From Mesorhizobium escarrei (lineage in GTDB: Bacteria > Pseudomonadota > Alphaproteobacteria > Rhizobiales > Rhizobiaceae), in the NCBI RefSeq assembly GCF_935825525.1, contig NZ_CAKXZT010000046.1:1-64000 (forward strand): 64,000 bases of DNA, read 5' to 3'. The stretch's first letter is position 1; the number at the start of each line of letters is the position of its first letter. The translations under genes were made by a program, and so were the position numbers. Shown in pieces: positions 49,989 to 60,000 of the stretch. Under the pieces are notes generated by a model. The model saw only the letters and a list, made by a program, of their open reading frames with translations, was not told the origin of the DNA and searched no databases.

Positions 49989-51034
49989 TGCCCGACATCC
50001 TTCGCCCAGTCCTTGACCCGGTTCGCGACCGGAAGGCTCGGCAGCACATCGTCGAAGTATTGGGCGAAGGCATCGCCCAGCACTTCCGGCTCAACGGAAA
50101 AAAGCGTGTCATCCTTTCGCGCTTCCGGAAAGAGTTCCCGAAACGCAGCGCCTGCCGCGGCCGCAAGTGCGGGTTGACGCATCTGATGCACAAGCCAATG
50201 CAGGATGGTCCGGTCGCCCAGCATGCCGGCGCCACGTACGGCCAGCGGCGCCGTTTCTGGAGACCTGAGAAGTCCGCCCATCCAGGCGCGCACGTCCTTG
50301 TCAGGCGTCGCCTTGACCGCGGCACGCAACGCCGTCAGTGCATCAGGCCCGCCGCCGACCGCCACCTTCCGCAATTCGGGGCTGGCCAGGTCGCATGAGC
50401 CGAATTCATTCAGGGCCCAGGCAGCCCAAAACCGCACGTGTTCGTCGGCATCTTTTAAGGAAGCGACTAATTCATTGACGAGGTCTGCGCGTTTTAATTT
50501 TCCGGCGAGGCGCAAGCTTGTGGCACGTACGCGCGCATCGGGATCGCGAACCAGCCGCCCCAACATCTGTTTGGCATCGACCAGATGCTCGATGCAGGCC
50601 GATACGCCGAGATATCGCTTGAACGCATCCGGCGTCCCGACCCAGTCCCGCACCAGCGGGGCGATGATTGCAGGCTGATGCCATGCCAGCGCACCAACCA
50701 AACCGCAAGCGTCGTCCTCGCTTTGACGGCCTAATTCGACAACCTCGGCTATGCGGCGGCTGTCGTTCAGTTCGATTGCCATCCAGCCGAACAGGAAAAG
50801 CTCGCCTTTCTCAGGAAAATCTTCGTAAGTCGCCACGATGAACGGCCAAGCCGACGGGCCCGCGATGCGCAAGCCGTCAAGGTTTGCCTCCAGCCGTTTG
50901 TCGACACCGGTGACAACATCGAGGTCCGGCGGATCGTCTTGCATCAGAGTGTCGCGCTGGGCCCAGAAGAAAGCAGCCTCCTCGGCATGCTGCCTGACGA
51001 CATGCGACACGATCCGGTTTTGCTGCGACCTCAT
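49985..51034 (-). CDS. TIGR02270 family HEAT-repeat protein (349 aa)
   Basis: T6SS-associated TIGR02270 family protein, an alpha-solenoid probably acting as a chaperone or scaffold for effector loading. HEAT-like repeats are seen as DARVRATSLRLAGKLKRADL, DADEHVRFWAAWALNEFGSC and TAPLAVRGAGMLGDRTI. It precedes the DUF4150 effector with an ATGA overlap and follows the DUF6484 gene. Function not established experimentally. Confidence 0.83.
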   Translation of the reverse strand: MRSQQNRIVSHVVRQHAEEAAFFWAQRDTLMQDDPPDLDVVTGVDKRLEANLDGLRIAGPSAWPFIVATYEDFPEKGELFLFGWMAIELNDSRRIAEVVELGRQSEDDACGLVGALAWHQPAIIAPLVRDWVGTPDAFKRYLGVSACIEHLVDAKQMLGRLVRDPDARVRATSLRLAGKLKRADLVNELVASLKDADEHVRFWAAWALNEFGSCDLASPELRKVAVGGGPDALTALRAAVKATPDKDVRAWMGGLLRSPETAPLAVRGAGMLGDRTILHWLVHQMRQPALAAAAGAAFRELFPEARKDDTLFSVEPEVLGDAFAQYFDDVLPSLPVANRVKDWAKDVGQ

Positions 51035-51055
51035 CCGCGACCCTTTCCGGGCTGG

Positions 51056-51484
51056 TCAGTTGAGGTCGATCGAGCCGCCGCGGATACGATTGGCCGCGCT
51101 GGCATGGGTGGTGACATAGGTGCCGCGAATAGTGATACGGCCGTCATTCTCCATCAATATCGCGGCCTTGCCGCAGCGCAGTTCAATACGATCCGCGCCA
51201 GTGATGCGTACATTTTCGCCGTCGCAGACGACGAGCGGTGCATTCGTCTTTCTCTCCGGATTGACAAGACGGCCGACGACAAGGGGCCTGCCTGGATCGC
51301 CGGCTTCGAAAAGCAGCGCGACTTCGCTGCCGACCATCGAGGAATTGAGTTCGGTGAGGCTGCGTGCCGGGACGGCCGTTTGCCTCGGGTTGCCCGGAAA
51401 GACCACCAGCGGCAAAGCCTCATCGCCGTACCCAAGAAATACGCCGATGACCACGCCCTCAATTCGCTCGCAAACCTCGTTCAT
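51056..51484 (-). CDS. DUF6484 family protein (142 aa)
   Basis: Small beta-rich protein of the DUF6484 family that accompanies vgrG genes. It starts with an OB-like stretch GVVIGVFLGYGDEALPLVVF and has GRPLVVGRL. The C-terminus consists of DUF2345-like strands (VRITGADRIELRCGKAAILM, GRITIRGTYV) similar to the VgrG C-terminal needle. It could form part of, or help assemble, the spike. It lies seven bases downstream of vgrG. Confidence 0.8.
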   Translation of the reverse strand: MNEVCERIEGVVIGVFLGYGDEALPLVVFPGNPRQTAVPARSLTELNSSMVGSEVALLFEAGDPGRPLVVGRLVNPERKTNAPLVVCDGENVRITGADRIELRCGKAAILMENDGRITIRGTYVTTHASAANRIRGGSIDLN

Positions 51485-51491
51485 CCTACCC

Positions 51492-53795
51492 TCAGTTCTC
51501 GCTGATCTTCGAGCCCTTCATCACGATGTCGCTCGAAGCTTTGATGGTTATCTTGCCTGTTGCCTTGACCGAAATGTCCTTGCCCTCGATGCCGATCGAG
51601 CCGTCCTTCTTCATCATGATTTTTGCGGAGCCCGTCTGGATGAGGATCTCCTCGCCGACATCGATCACGAGTTTCTTGCCGACCTTGATCGTGCTGCTCT
51701 CGCCGATGTCGATCGAACTGGCCTTGGCGACCTTCAGTGCGTGCGCGCCGCCGACATTGGTGGAATCGTCGTCACCAATTTTGGCGCTGCGTGTCGAACC
51801 GATATCGCTGCTCTGGTTCGCTCCAACCTTGACGCTCTGATCGGCCGCTATCTGCCAGCTGTCGCTTGCACCGATATCGTGGCTTTGCGCAGCACCTACG
51901 GTGACCGAGCGGGTCGCACCGATCGTGTTCGCTTGCGGACCGCCCACGGTTCGGGTCTCGGATGTTCCGACCGAGTCGACCCGAGCCGCTCCGACGGTCA
52001 CCGTTTGGACAGCGCCGACCGTTTGCGTGTGTGCTATGCCAATCGTCTCCGTCGAGTTCGCTCCGATACCGATCGTCTCGTTCGATCCCACCGTCAGCGA
52101 ACGGTTCACCCCCACCGTCTCGGTGTCGTTGTTGCCGATGTCGGTTGTCTGGTCGACGCCGACCTTGACCGTCTTGTTGTTGCCGACGTCCTCGTCGAGG
52201 TTGTGGCCGACCGAGTGCTTGGCGTCGTGGTCGATGCGGTCGGACTGGTCGTGCTGCACAAGCTTGGTGCGGTCGTTCTTGATCAGAAGGTTGTGGTCCT
52301 TCTGCGCCTGGAAATTGACCAGTTCGGAGCCGGCCTTGTCCTCGAACATCAGCTCGTTGTAACCGCCGCCGCCTTTCGACGAGTCGGATTTCCAGCCGGA
52401 CTGCGTGGCACTGCCCGGCAGCCCGTAGGGCGGCATCTGGGAGGCATTGTAGACGCGGCCGGTGATGATCGGCAGATCCGGGTCGCCTTCGATGAAGTCG
52501 ACGATCACCTCCTGGCCGATGCGCGGGATCTGGATGAAACCCCAGCCGCTGCCGGCCCAGGTCTGCGAGACCCGCACGAAGCAGGAACTGTTCTGGTCCT
52601 TTTTGCCGAGACGGTCCCAGTGGAACTGGACCTTCACCCGGGCATATTTGTCGGTGAATATTTCCTCGCCGGACGGGCCGACCACCGTCGCCGTCTGCGG
52701 GCCGCGCATGATCGGCCGTGTCGTGACTCGCGGTGGGCGATAGGCCAAGGCGGTCGGCGCCACGCCGAGGATCACCTTGAAGTTCTCGCTTTCGACGTCG
52801 GCAAGGGCTCTGTAGCCTGGATCGAACAGCCTGTATTCGGCGCTGACCACCAGATATTCCTGGTTCTGGTCTTCCCTTGGGAAGCCGTCCAGCTTGAACG
52901 TGCAGCCCGAATACAGGCCGCGCACGGTGCCGACTGCAGCGATGCGCTGGTGCACGGCCTGGATTTCCTCGCGCCGTATCGCGGCAAGGCTGTCGCCGCG
53001 GCCGACGTCGAGATGCGCGCCGGGCTGGCGGTAATTCTCGCCCGCGGCCAGATTGTGACTGAACGGCTGGGCCGATTTGGCCATCAGGTCGGCGCCCGGC
53101 TTCTCGAAATCATAGTCGGTATGGACATAGGCGCCCGGCCGCACCGAGCTGCCTGGAATCCATTCGGTGATGTATTCGACATCGCGCCGGGAGCCCTGCC
53201 CTTCAAAGTGATAGGGCACCTTTTCATAGCCGGGCGCCGGCTTGAGCTTGTTCATGGCATCGGCGAGCACAAGCGTGTGCTTGCCCTCGTCGTGCTCGAA
53301 GAAATACAGGATGCCTTCGTGCTCGAGCAGCCGCTGCACGAAATCGAGATCGCTCTCGTCATACTGGACGCAGTATTCGCGCGGCGGATAAGACCCTTGC
53401 AATCGCTTCTCGAATTTTGCCGTGCTGTATTTCGAGAAAACCTCCTCGACGATTTCGATGACGCTCATGTCCTGGAAAATGCGGCAGTCGGTGGTATTGC
53501 CGAGAAACCAGAGCCATGGCCTGATGACGGCTTCGTAGTAAGCCAGACGGTCCTCGATCCGGGTCAGCCGAAACTCGGAGACAAGGCCGCTGAACCAGCG
53601 TTTGGGATCGGATTCACCTTCGATCGAAACCGCACCGCCCAGCATCTTCAGTGGGTCGACGTCGGGGCTGCTGCTTACGAACCCGACCGTATAGGCCAAA
53701 CAACGACTGATCTCATCGCGCCCGACAAGATGCGTGAAGGTCAACAGGTCAGAGCCAACCGGCGTCTGCACAACCGTGGCACGTTCGTTCGGCAT
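51492..53795 (-). CDS. vgrG: T6SS spike protein VgrG/TssI (767 aa)
   Basis: Trimeric puncturing spike. The gp27-like part is at residues 1-370 (SEFRLTRIEDRLAYYEAVIR, VQYDESDLDFVQRLLEHEGI) and the gp5 OB domain at about 380-500 (DKYARVKVQFHWDRLG, GWGFIQIPRIGQEVIVDFIE). A long DUF2345/beta-helix needle follows, with many 8-residue repeats (e.g. TVGVNRSLTVGSNETIGIGA) and an end of AKIMMKKDGSIGIEGKDISV. There is no extra toxin domain. ATG 53795 has GGGAGGGGG upstream. It is the first gene of the effector operon and is divergent from fha2. Confidence 0.97.
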   Translation of the reverse strand: MPNERATVVQTPVGSDLLTFTHLVGRDEISRCLAYTVGFVSSSPDVDPLKMLGGAVSIEGESDPKRWFSGLVSEFRLTRIEDRLAYYEAVIRPWLWFLGNTTDCRIFQDMSVIEIVEEVFSKYSTAKFEKRLQGSYPPREYCVQYDESDLDFVQRLLEHEGILYFFEHDEGKHTLVLADAMNKLKPAPGYEKVPYHFEGQGSRRDVEYITEWIPGSSVRPGAYVHTDYDFEKPGADLMAKSAQPFSHNLAAGENYRQPGAHLDVGRGDSLAAIRREEIQAVHQRIAAVGTVRGLYSGCTFKLDGFPREDQNQEYLVVSAEYRLFDPGYRALADVESENFKVILGVAPTALAYRPPRVTTRPIMRGPQTATVVGPSGEEIFTDKYARVKVQFHWDRLGKKDQNSSCFVRVSQTWAGSGWGFIQIPRIGQEVIVDFIEGDPDLPIITGRVYNASQMPPYGLPGSATQSGWKSDSSKGGGGYNELMFEDKAGSELVNFQAQKDHNLLIKNDRTKLVQHDQSDRIDHDAKHSVGHNLDEDVGNNKTVKVGVDQTTDIGNNDTETVGVNRSLTVGSNETIGIGANSTETIGIAHTQTVGAVQTVTVGAARVDSVGTSETRTVGGPQANTIGATRSVTVGAAQSHDIGASDSWQIAADQSVKVGANQSSDIGSTRSAKIGDDDSTNVGGAHALKVAKASSIDIGESSTIKVGKKLVIDVGEEILIQTGSAKIMMKKDGSIGIEGKDISVKATGKITIKASSDIVMKGSKISEN
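51706..52200 (-). repeat. VgrG needle octapeptide repeats
   Basis: About 20 imperfect 24-base units encode T-x-T-V-G-x-x-x type octapeptides, the strand-turn repeats of a triangular beta-helix. They look CRISPR-like at a glance but are in frame and coding. Confidence 0.7.
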
Positions 53796-53994
53796 GGGTC
53801 GTGCCCCCTCCCGCCGCTCGTTTCTGCCTGAGCCTAGCACATGTCTTGCACCGACCAAAGGGGACCCTTGGTGACTGCAGCCTAATCGCCTGTGAAATCA
53901 TCGACTTGAACGCTTCTGTGCCGCGCGCTCAGAAATTGCTGGTATAATGGGGTGTCCTGGGTGAGTTTCCCGACAGGATCGACGGCGATTTTGA
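53796..53994. promoter_or_regulatory. Divergent vgrG/fha2 promoter region
   Basis: Holds the start signals for the effector operon (minus) and the second T6SS operon (plus). The only strong element seen is an extended -10 box on the plus strand (53940-53948). Confidence 0.5.
53940..53948 (+). promoter_or_regulatory. Extended -10 promoter TGGTATAAT upstream of fha2
   Basis: A perfect TATAAT (53943-53948) preceded by TGG, that is, a TGN extended -10. The -35 position (TGCCGC) is poor, which extended -10 promoters tolerate. It is 46 bases before the fha2 ATG. Confidence 0.5.
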
Positions 53995-55053
53995 ATGTAC
54001 ATCAGGCTGCAGATCAACAATGTCGTCTCCCTGCCCGCCGGTATGTCGACCGGCTACTCCGCTCGTGATCGCAGCTTTGAAATCGGGCGCGAGGCCTGTG
54101 ACTGGACCTTGCCCGATCCCGACAAGTTCATCTCCGCCAGACACTGCGAAGTGCGTTACCAGGCAGGCGCGTTCTGGCTGCACGATATCTCGCGCAACGG
54201 CACTTTCATCAACGGATCGACGCAGCGCATGGCCGGCCCTCACCGGCTTGGTCAAGGCGATCGGTTGCTGATCGGCCGCTATGTCGTCCTGGTTTCGATT
54301 GATGACGAGCGCGCCGCGACAGGGCAGCCTCGAAGCAGCCACGGTTCGACGCAGCGACAAATGCCGGTCACGACAGGCCGGCCGCGGGAATTCGGAGACC
54401 AGCCTGTCTTCGAGCCAGTGGAGCAACGGCCCGCGCAGAGAGCACCGGCGTCGACGTCTTCGCCGCCCGCGCCTCCCCCTTCGACGAGAGACGAGGTGCT
54501 GCGGGAAATCGCGATCGCAGCCGGCATCTCGCCGGAATTGCTTCAATCGCGTGATCCGCATGAAGTGGCTGCCGAAATCGGCGCGGTGCTGCGGACGGTT
54601 GTCGAGGAGCTGGCCCAGCTGCTGAAGGCACGTGCGGCGGCGAAATTACTGGCCAAGAGCACACACCGGACGATGATCAGCGCTGCCGATAACAATCCCC
54701 TAAAGTTCGTCCCGGGAACCGACGACATCCTCGAAATCATGTTTGCGCGGCGCAGATCCGGCTACCTTGATGCCAGGCACAGTGTCGAAGACGCATTCCG
54801 TGATCTCAAGACGCACGAATTTGCCACCTATGCAGCCATGCAAGCTGCGCTCTCCCGGCTGCTTGACGATCTGTCGCCTGAGGCAATCAGCAAAAAACTC
54901 CCACCCACGTCATTCACATCGAAGAAAGGCCTGGCTTGGGACGCCTTTGTCGCCAAATGGCGGACCATGGAGGAAGCACACGAAAACGGAATGCTGGATA
55001 TATTCCTGGCCTATTTCAGCGAAGCCTATGCCAAAGCCGATAAGCAAAAGTAG
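53995..55053 (+). CDS. fha2: T6SS-associated FHA-domain protein, second copy (TagH-like, 352 aa)
   Basis: Paralogue of fha1 with the same architecture but a shorter linker. The FHA domain is at about residues 10-100 (FEIGREACDWTLPDPDKFIS, SARHCEVRY and SRNGTFINGS, all phosphopeptide contacts present). A Pro-rich linker and the C-terminal TagH domain follow (NPLKFVPGTDDIL, FARRRSGYLDARHSVEDAF), aligning with fha1 NPLKFLPTVDDAI. It heads the second operon, with tssL2, tssM2, pppA and ppkA downstream, and so is the natural reader of PpkA phosphorylation. Confidence 0.92.
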   Translation: MYIRLQINNVVSLPAGMSTGYSARDRSFEIGREACDWTLPDPDKFISARHCEVRYQAGAFWLHDISRNGTFINGSTQRMAGPHRLGQGDRLLIGRYVVLVSIDDERAATGQPRSSHGSTQRQMPVTTGRPREFGDQPVFEPVEQRPAQRAPASTSSPPAPPPSTRDEVLREIAIAAGISPELLQSRDPHEVAAEIGAVLRTVVEELAQLLKARAAAKLLAKSTHRTMISAADNNPLKFVPGTDDILEIMFARRRSGYLDARHSVEDAFRDLKTHEFATYAAMQAALSRLLDDLSPEAISKKLPPTSFTSKKGLAWDAFVAKWRTMEEAHENGMLDIFLAYFSEAYAKADKQK

Positions 55054-55461
55054 ACCGGGAGGACTGAACCTGGCAGATGGCCCGGAAATCGGATCGGTTT
55101 CCTGCGCTTAGCTTCGGCTGCGGAGCGGATCACGCACCAGGTGGAATGTATCAGGGCGTCCTTGGCGAGCCCCAAAGATGCGGCGCTGTCGTTGGCGAAG
55201 AAAAATTCTTTCGCAGCGCTGCATCTGGTTCCAATCGACCGTTTCTAAGCTTACGATCACTTACGACAGTTCGCCAGCGGGTAAGGCTGATTGACCTGGG
55301 GGTCTGCGGCACATGTCATGTTACGGCGAGTTAGAAAGTTATAGCCGACCTTCCTCGAGACACTGCCCTCGTCAGCAGCGCCTGCAGTTCCTGCGCCTGG
55401 CCGGGGACTTTGCCCGCTTGTGGCGCACACGCGGCGCCGACGCGTGGACGGACGTTTGGCG
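55054..55461 (+). other. 408-base gap between fha2 and tssL2
   Basis: Unusually long for this compact locus. One plus-strand frame (about 55080-55244) gives coding-like residues AAERITHQVECIRASLASPK and AALSLAKKNSFAALHLVPID before a stop, but has no start or ribosome site, so it may be a decayed gene. No transposon end, RNA or clear promoter was recognised. Confidence 0.35.
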
Positions 55462-56979
55462 ATGAGCTCGAAGGACGATCCTTTCGGCCCAGCGGGCAAG
55501 ACCGTTATTCGCGCACCGCGCCGCGCTGAAAAACCAGCGCCGGCTCCTCACAGACCTGTTCCCGACGACGGGCAGCCCGGTTCCTCGCGGGTTAAGGATT
55601 CAACGGTTTTCGATCCCGGTGTTGGTCGCCATGCACCGCCGGGCTGGACATCCGGAACCGTGATTTATCAGGGTGCAGACCCCGGCGCAGCGGCGGCAAC
55701 CGGCGGCTCCTTTGCGGCGGCGCCGGGCATTCAGCAGGACATCCTGCTGCATGCCACGGACAGCGTCAAATATTCCGCAGCAAATCAGATCCTCGCCGCG
55801 GCCGCTCCTTTGCTGATGCTGTTTGGTCAGCTCAGGCTCATGGCTGTCGAAAGACAGGCGGAGCAACTGGCGGAACATGTTGCCGAGGCGATCGATAAAT
55901 TCGACCGGACAATGGAGAAAGCCGGTGTTCCCGAAGAAGATGCACGGATCGCAAAATTTGCTCTCTGCGAAACCGCTGACGACCTCATCGGCCACCTGCC
56001 TTGGCCCAAGACAGACGCCTGGGCGCAGCACAGCATGCTGTCACAGTTCTTTCACGTCGTGCCCACCGGCTCGGGTTTCTACGAAGCGCTGAACAAGATA
56101 CTGGCCGCGCCGGAGGCACACTACGACTTGCTTGAACTGATGCATGCCTGCCTGTCGCTGGGGTTCGAAGGCCAGTATCGGGGCCTTGCGCGCGAGGACA
56201 ACAGTCTCGAACGCGTTCGACGCGACGTCTACGAGACGCTTCGTTACTTCAGGGCGCGCGCCGACGACGACATCTCGCCGCACTGGCAAAGCCTGGCGGT
56301 GTCCAGCCCACAGTCGTCGGCCCGGTTGCCGCTCTGGGTGATTGCGGCCGCTGCGTCGGCGCTGCTGACGGCGGCATTCTTCGCATTGCGGGTCTTCATC
56401 ACCAACGAGGGCGATGCCCTTGCCGGCAAGTTGCTGGCGCTCGACCCGTCGACGCCGATCGCCATCGAGCGTGCCAGCGTGGTATCGTCGGCTGCGCCGG
56501 TGAAAGTCGCTCCGCCTGTCGCCCCTACCCGTTCTCAGATCGATCGCATCCATGCCGCACTGGCCAAGAATATCGCGCTCGGCGGGCTGACCGTCGGCAC
56601 GCAGGGCAGGTTCATCGTCGTGGAGATCAACAATGTCCTGCTGTTCCCGTCCGGCAGGGCCGAGATAAAACCGGAATTTGGACCAATCGCCGCGGACATC
56701 GCCGCCGCGCTGGAACCGGAGCCTGGACCGATCATGATCGTCGGCCACACAGACAATGTGAAGCCGCGAAAATCGAGCCCGTTCAAATCCAACTTCGACC
56801 TTTCCATCGCCCGGGCGAAGGCCGTCGCAGCGGTGATGGCGCCACGGTTCAGCAAACCTTCCAGGATCACCGTCGACGGCAAGGGTGAAGACGAACCGAT
56901 CGCCGACAATGCGACGCCGGAAGGCCGTGCCCAGAATCGCCGTGTCGACTTGATGATCCCCAAGAAGGAAACCCTGTGA
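55462..56979 (+). CDS. tssL2: T6SS inner-membrane protein TssL with OmpA domain, second copy (505 aa)
   Basis: Second DotU-type TssL. A roughly 100-residue disordered cytoplasmic tail carries three T-V-[I/F] motifs: Thr14 (GKTVIRAP), Thr48 (DSTVFDPG) and Thr66 (SGTVIYQG). The DotU domain follows (about 100-290, LPWPKTDAW and LMHACLSLGFEGQYRG), then one membrane helix (LWVIAAAASALLTAAFFALR) and a periplasmic OmpA-like domain (LLFPSGRAEI, GHTDNVKPR, RRVDLMIPK). The tail is much longer than in TssL1. In Agrobacterium, TssL Thr14 is phosphorylated by PpkA and bound by Fha, so the same position here is notable. Confidence 0.93.
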   Translation: MSSKDDPFGPAGKTVIRAPRRAEKPAPAPHRPVPDDGQPGSSRVKDSTVFDPGVGRHAPPGWTSGTVIYQGADPGAAAATGGSFAAAPGIQQDILLHATDSVKYSAANQILAAAAPLLMLFGQLRLMAVERQAEQLAEHVAEAIDKFDRTMEKAGVPEEDARIAKFALCETADDLIGHLPWPKTDAWAQHSMLSQFFHVVPTGSGFYEALNKILAAPEAHYDLLELMHACLSLGFEGQYRGLAREDNSLERVRRDVYETLRYFRARADDDISPHWQSLAVSSPQSSARLPLWVIAAAASALLTAAFFALRVFITNEGDALAGKLLALDPSTPIAIERASVVSSAAPVKVAPPVAPTRSQIDRIHAALAKNIALGGLTVGTQGRFIVVEINNVLLFPSGRAEIKPEFGPIAADIAAALEPEPGPIMIVGHTDNVKPRKSSPFKSNFDLSIARAKAVAAVMAPRFSKPSRITVDGKGEDEPIADNATPEGRAQNRRVDLMIPKKETL

Positions 56980-57001
56980 GCACGGCCATTTGGAAGCGCC
57001 T

Positions 57002-60000
57002 ATGACGCGTTGGCTGCTGCGGATATTCAGCGCGATCGCGTTGGCCGGTTTCGCGGCAGCCGTCTGGTTTGCCGGACCATTGATCCGCTTTGCCGACACT
57101 CGTCCGCTGGCACCCGTCTGGCTGCGCGTGACGATCATCGGCGTGATCGTTGCTATCGCCACGCTGTTTTATGGAGTGCGTTTCTGGCAAAAGCGAAAGG
57201 CGCAAAAGGCGCTCGAGACGATAGTCGCCCGCAACGACGACAGGGATGACGACTCGCAGGTGCTCGAGGCTCGGATGATTGAAGCCATCGCTGCGCTCAA
57301 GCGGTCGAGCGGCAAGCGCAATTTCCTCTACGAGGTTCCCTGGTACGTCGTCATCGGCCCGCCTGGTGCCGGCAAGACAACGGCGTTGGTCAATTCGGGA
57401 CTGAATTTTCCGCTTGCCGGTTCGGGCGACGCCCAACCGGTGGCGGGCGTTGGCGGCACACGATCCTGCGACTGGTGGTTCACCGACCAGGCGGTGCTGA
57501 TCGACACCGCCGGGCGCTACACCACGCAGGATTCCAATGCGCAGAGCGACAAGAAGAGCTGGCTCGCCTTCTTGTCGCTGCTTAAGAGATACCGCACAAG
57601 GCAACCGATAAACGGGGTTATCCTGGCCATCAGCCTTGCCGATCTCATCAGCCTCGATGATCGGCAGCTTGACGTCCATGTCGTCGAAATACGCAGCCGT
57701 CTGCGCGAAATCCACGAAACACTGAAAATCCAGTTCCCGGTGTACCTGCTCTTCACCAAAGCCGACCTCGTCTCCGGTTTCATGGTTTATTTTGGCGGTT
57801 TCGACGAGCAGCGCCGCCGCAAAGTGTGGGGCGCGACATTCCAGACCGCCGATCGCAGCAAGAACATGGTCGGTGAGGCGCCGGCGGAATTAGACGCATT
57901 GGCAAAGCGCCTGGCAGAGGAGATGTCCGACCGCCTGCAGGAAGAGGTCGATCCGGTCGCGCGCATAGCCATCTTTGGCTTTCCAGCTCAATTTGACGCG
58001 CTAAAAAGCCGTATTGCCAGTTTCGTCGCCAGCCTATTCGATCCGGCTCGCAGCCAGGTGAATGTCAGCCTGCGTGGACTGTATTTTTCGTCAGGCACGC
58101 AGGAGGGCACGCCGATCGATCAGGTGCTGGGCGCAATCGGCCGCAGTTTCGGCAGCGCTTCTCGCGCCCATCTTTCCGGCACCGGCAAAAGCTTCTTCCT
58201 GCATGATCTTCTGACCGGCGTCATTTTCGCGGAATCCGGCTGGGTTTCATACGACAAATCGGCTGAAAGGCGTGCAGCGATCGCCAGGTATAGCGGCCTT
58301 GGCGCAATAGCATTGATGGCTGCCGCGGCTCTGGGCACCTTGGCCCTGAGCTTTACGGCCAACAGGTCGCTGATCGCTTCTACCACGCAGGCTGCAAGCC
58401 AGTATCGCGAGACGGCGGACCCGCTCCTCAAAAGCACGACGGTCACCGATGTCGACCTTGAAAACGTCATCGGCCCGCTCGACCAGTTGCGTGAACTGCC
58501 GGCCGGGTTCGACACCAGTGACTTGCCGACCCCGATCCAGGAGACGTTCGGCCTCAGTCAGCGGGAAAGACTTCTTTCGGCATCGAAAACAGCTTACCGG
58601 CAAGCGCTGGAGCGCGTGTTCCGCTCGCGCCTGCTGCTTCAGGCCGAACGGACGATCCAGGCCAGGATGGCTGATCCCACCGCGCTCTACGAGCCGCTGA
58701 AGATTTACATGATGCTTGGCGGCAAGGCGCCCAAGGTCGACGACGAGTTGATCGTGTCCTGGATGAGGCAGGACTGGGAGCAGAACCGGTATCCGGGTGA
58801 AAACAACCGCGAGGGACGGGCGCAACTCGAAAAGCATCTGCGGGCCATGCTTGCGTTGGACGACGCCTATGATCCGGTTTTCGAACTCAACCAGCCACTT
58901 GTCGAAGCCGCTCAACGCTCGCTCGGACGCATGAGCCTTGCCGATCGCGCCTCTGCCCTGGTGAAGTCGGCGGCATACGCCGCAGCACTGGACGATTTTT
59001 CCGTCGCCGTCAAAGGCGGCCCGGAAGCGCAGCTGTTGTTCGAGCGTGTCGATGGTGGCGATCTGTCAGGCCTTCGCGTTCCCGGTATCTACACCTATAG
59101 CGGCTTCAACAACTTCTATCTCGGACAACTCTCGCGCATTGCGCAGATGCTTGTCGATGACCAGTGGGTTCTCGGCGGCGGTGGCGAGCAAGGTGGCATC
59201 GACCAGGAATTGCCAAAACTCGGTCCCGAACTTGTCGAGCGCTATGGGAGGGAGTTCGCCGCAGCGTGGAACGGCGTTCTCGACAGACTGAAGTTCAAGG
59301 CAATGCTGGAGGACAAGCCGCACTATATCGCGCTCTCCGCCGCCGCGTCACCAACCTCGCCAATCGACCAGCTTTTTACGGCGATAGCCGACGAGACAGC
59401 GCTGACGCGAGACGCTGGTTCCAACGAAGACTCCGGCTCCGAGGCCGAAGCCGGCATGCTTCAAAACCAGCCGCAAAACGCTGCAGACATCGCCAGTGGA
59501 TTGGCCCGCATCGGCATTCAAATCGCCAGCGGAAAATCGCAGAGCCGGGCCGGCGCAGGGTCCGCCAGCGCGCAAAACCAGTACCCTGGGGCAAACATCG
59601 AAGCGCAATTCAGATCATTCCAGGCATTGGTGAACGGTCCCACTGGGCGCCGCCCAATCGATGCACTGACCCAGAATTTCCGCGACATCCATCAAAGCCT
59701 GCAATTGGCGGCCGATGTCCCTTCACAAACGGAACGCGCCAACATGAATCTGCAGCTGCAGATATCCACCCTTCGCGCCAATGTCTCGCGGTTGCCCAAG
59801 CAACTCGCCCGAATGGTTACCGCGACCGCCGACGAGCTTGACGGCAACGTCGCAGAAACCTCGCTAACGAATTTGAACCAGATGCTCGACCAGACGGTCA
59901 CGCGCGCCTGCGAGGAGATGGTCGAGGGCCGTTATCCTTTCGCCAGCGATGGCCCGGAGGATATTGCGATGGCGGATTTCGCGAAACTGTTCGCTCCAGG

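Noticed and set aside
51706..52200. Regularly spaced short repeats suggestive of a CRISPR array
   Set aside because: They are imperfect 24-base units in frame with VgrG, encoding beta-helix octapeptides, with no spacers.
51120..53831. A 903-codon open frame antisense to vgrG
   Set aside because: It is the mirror of a high-GC, repeat-rich gene. The product is a low-complexity Arg/Asp/Val-rich chain with no family signature, while the opposite strand is a textbook VgrG.
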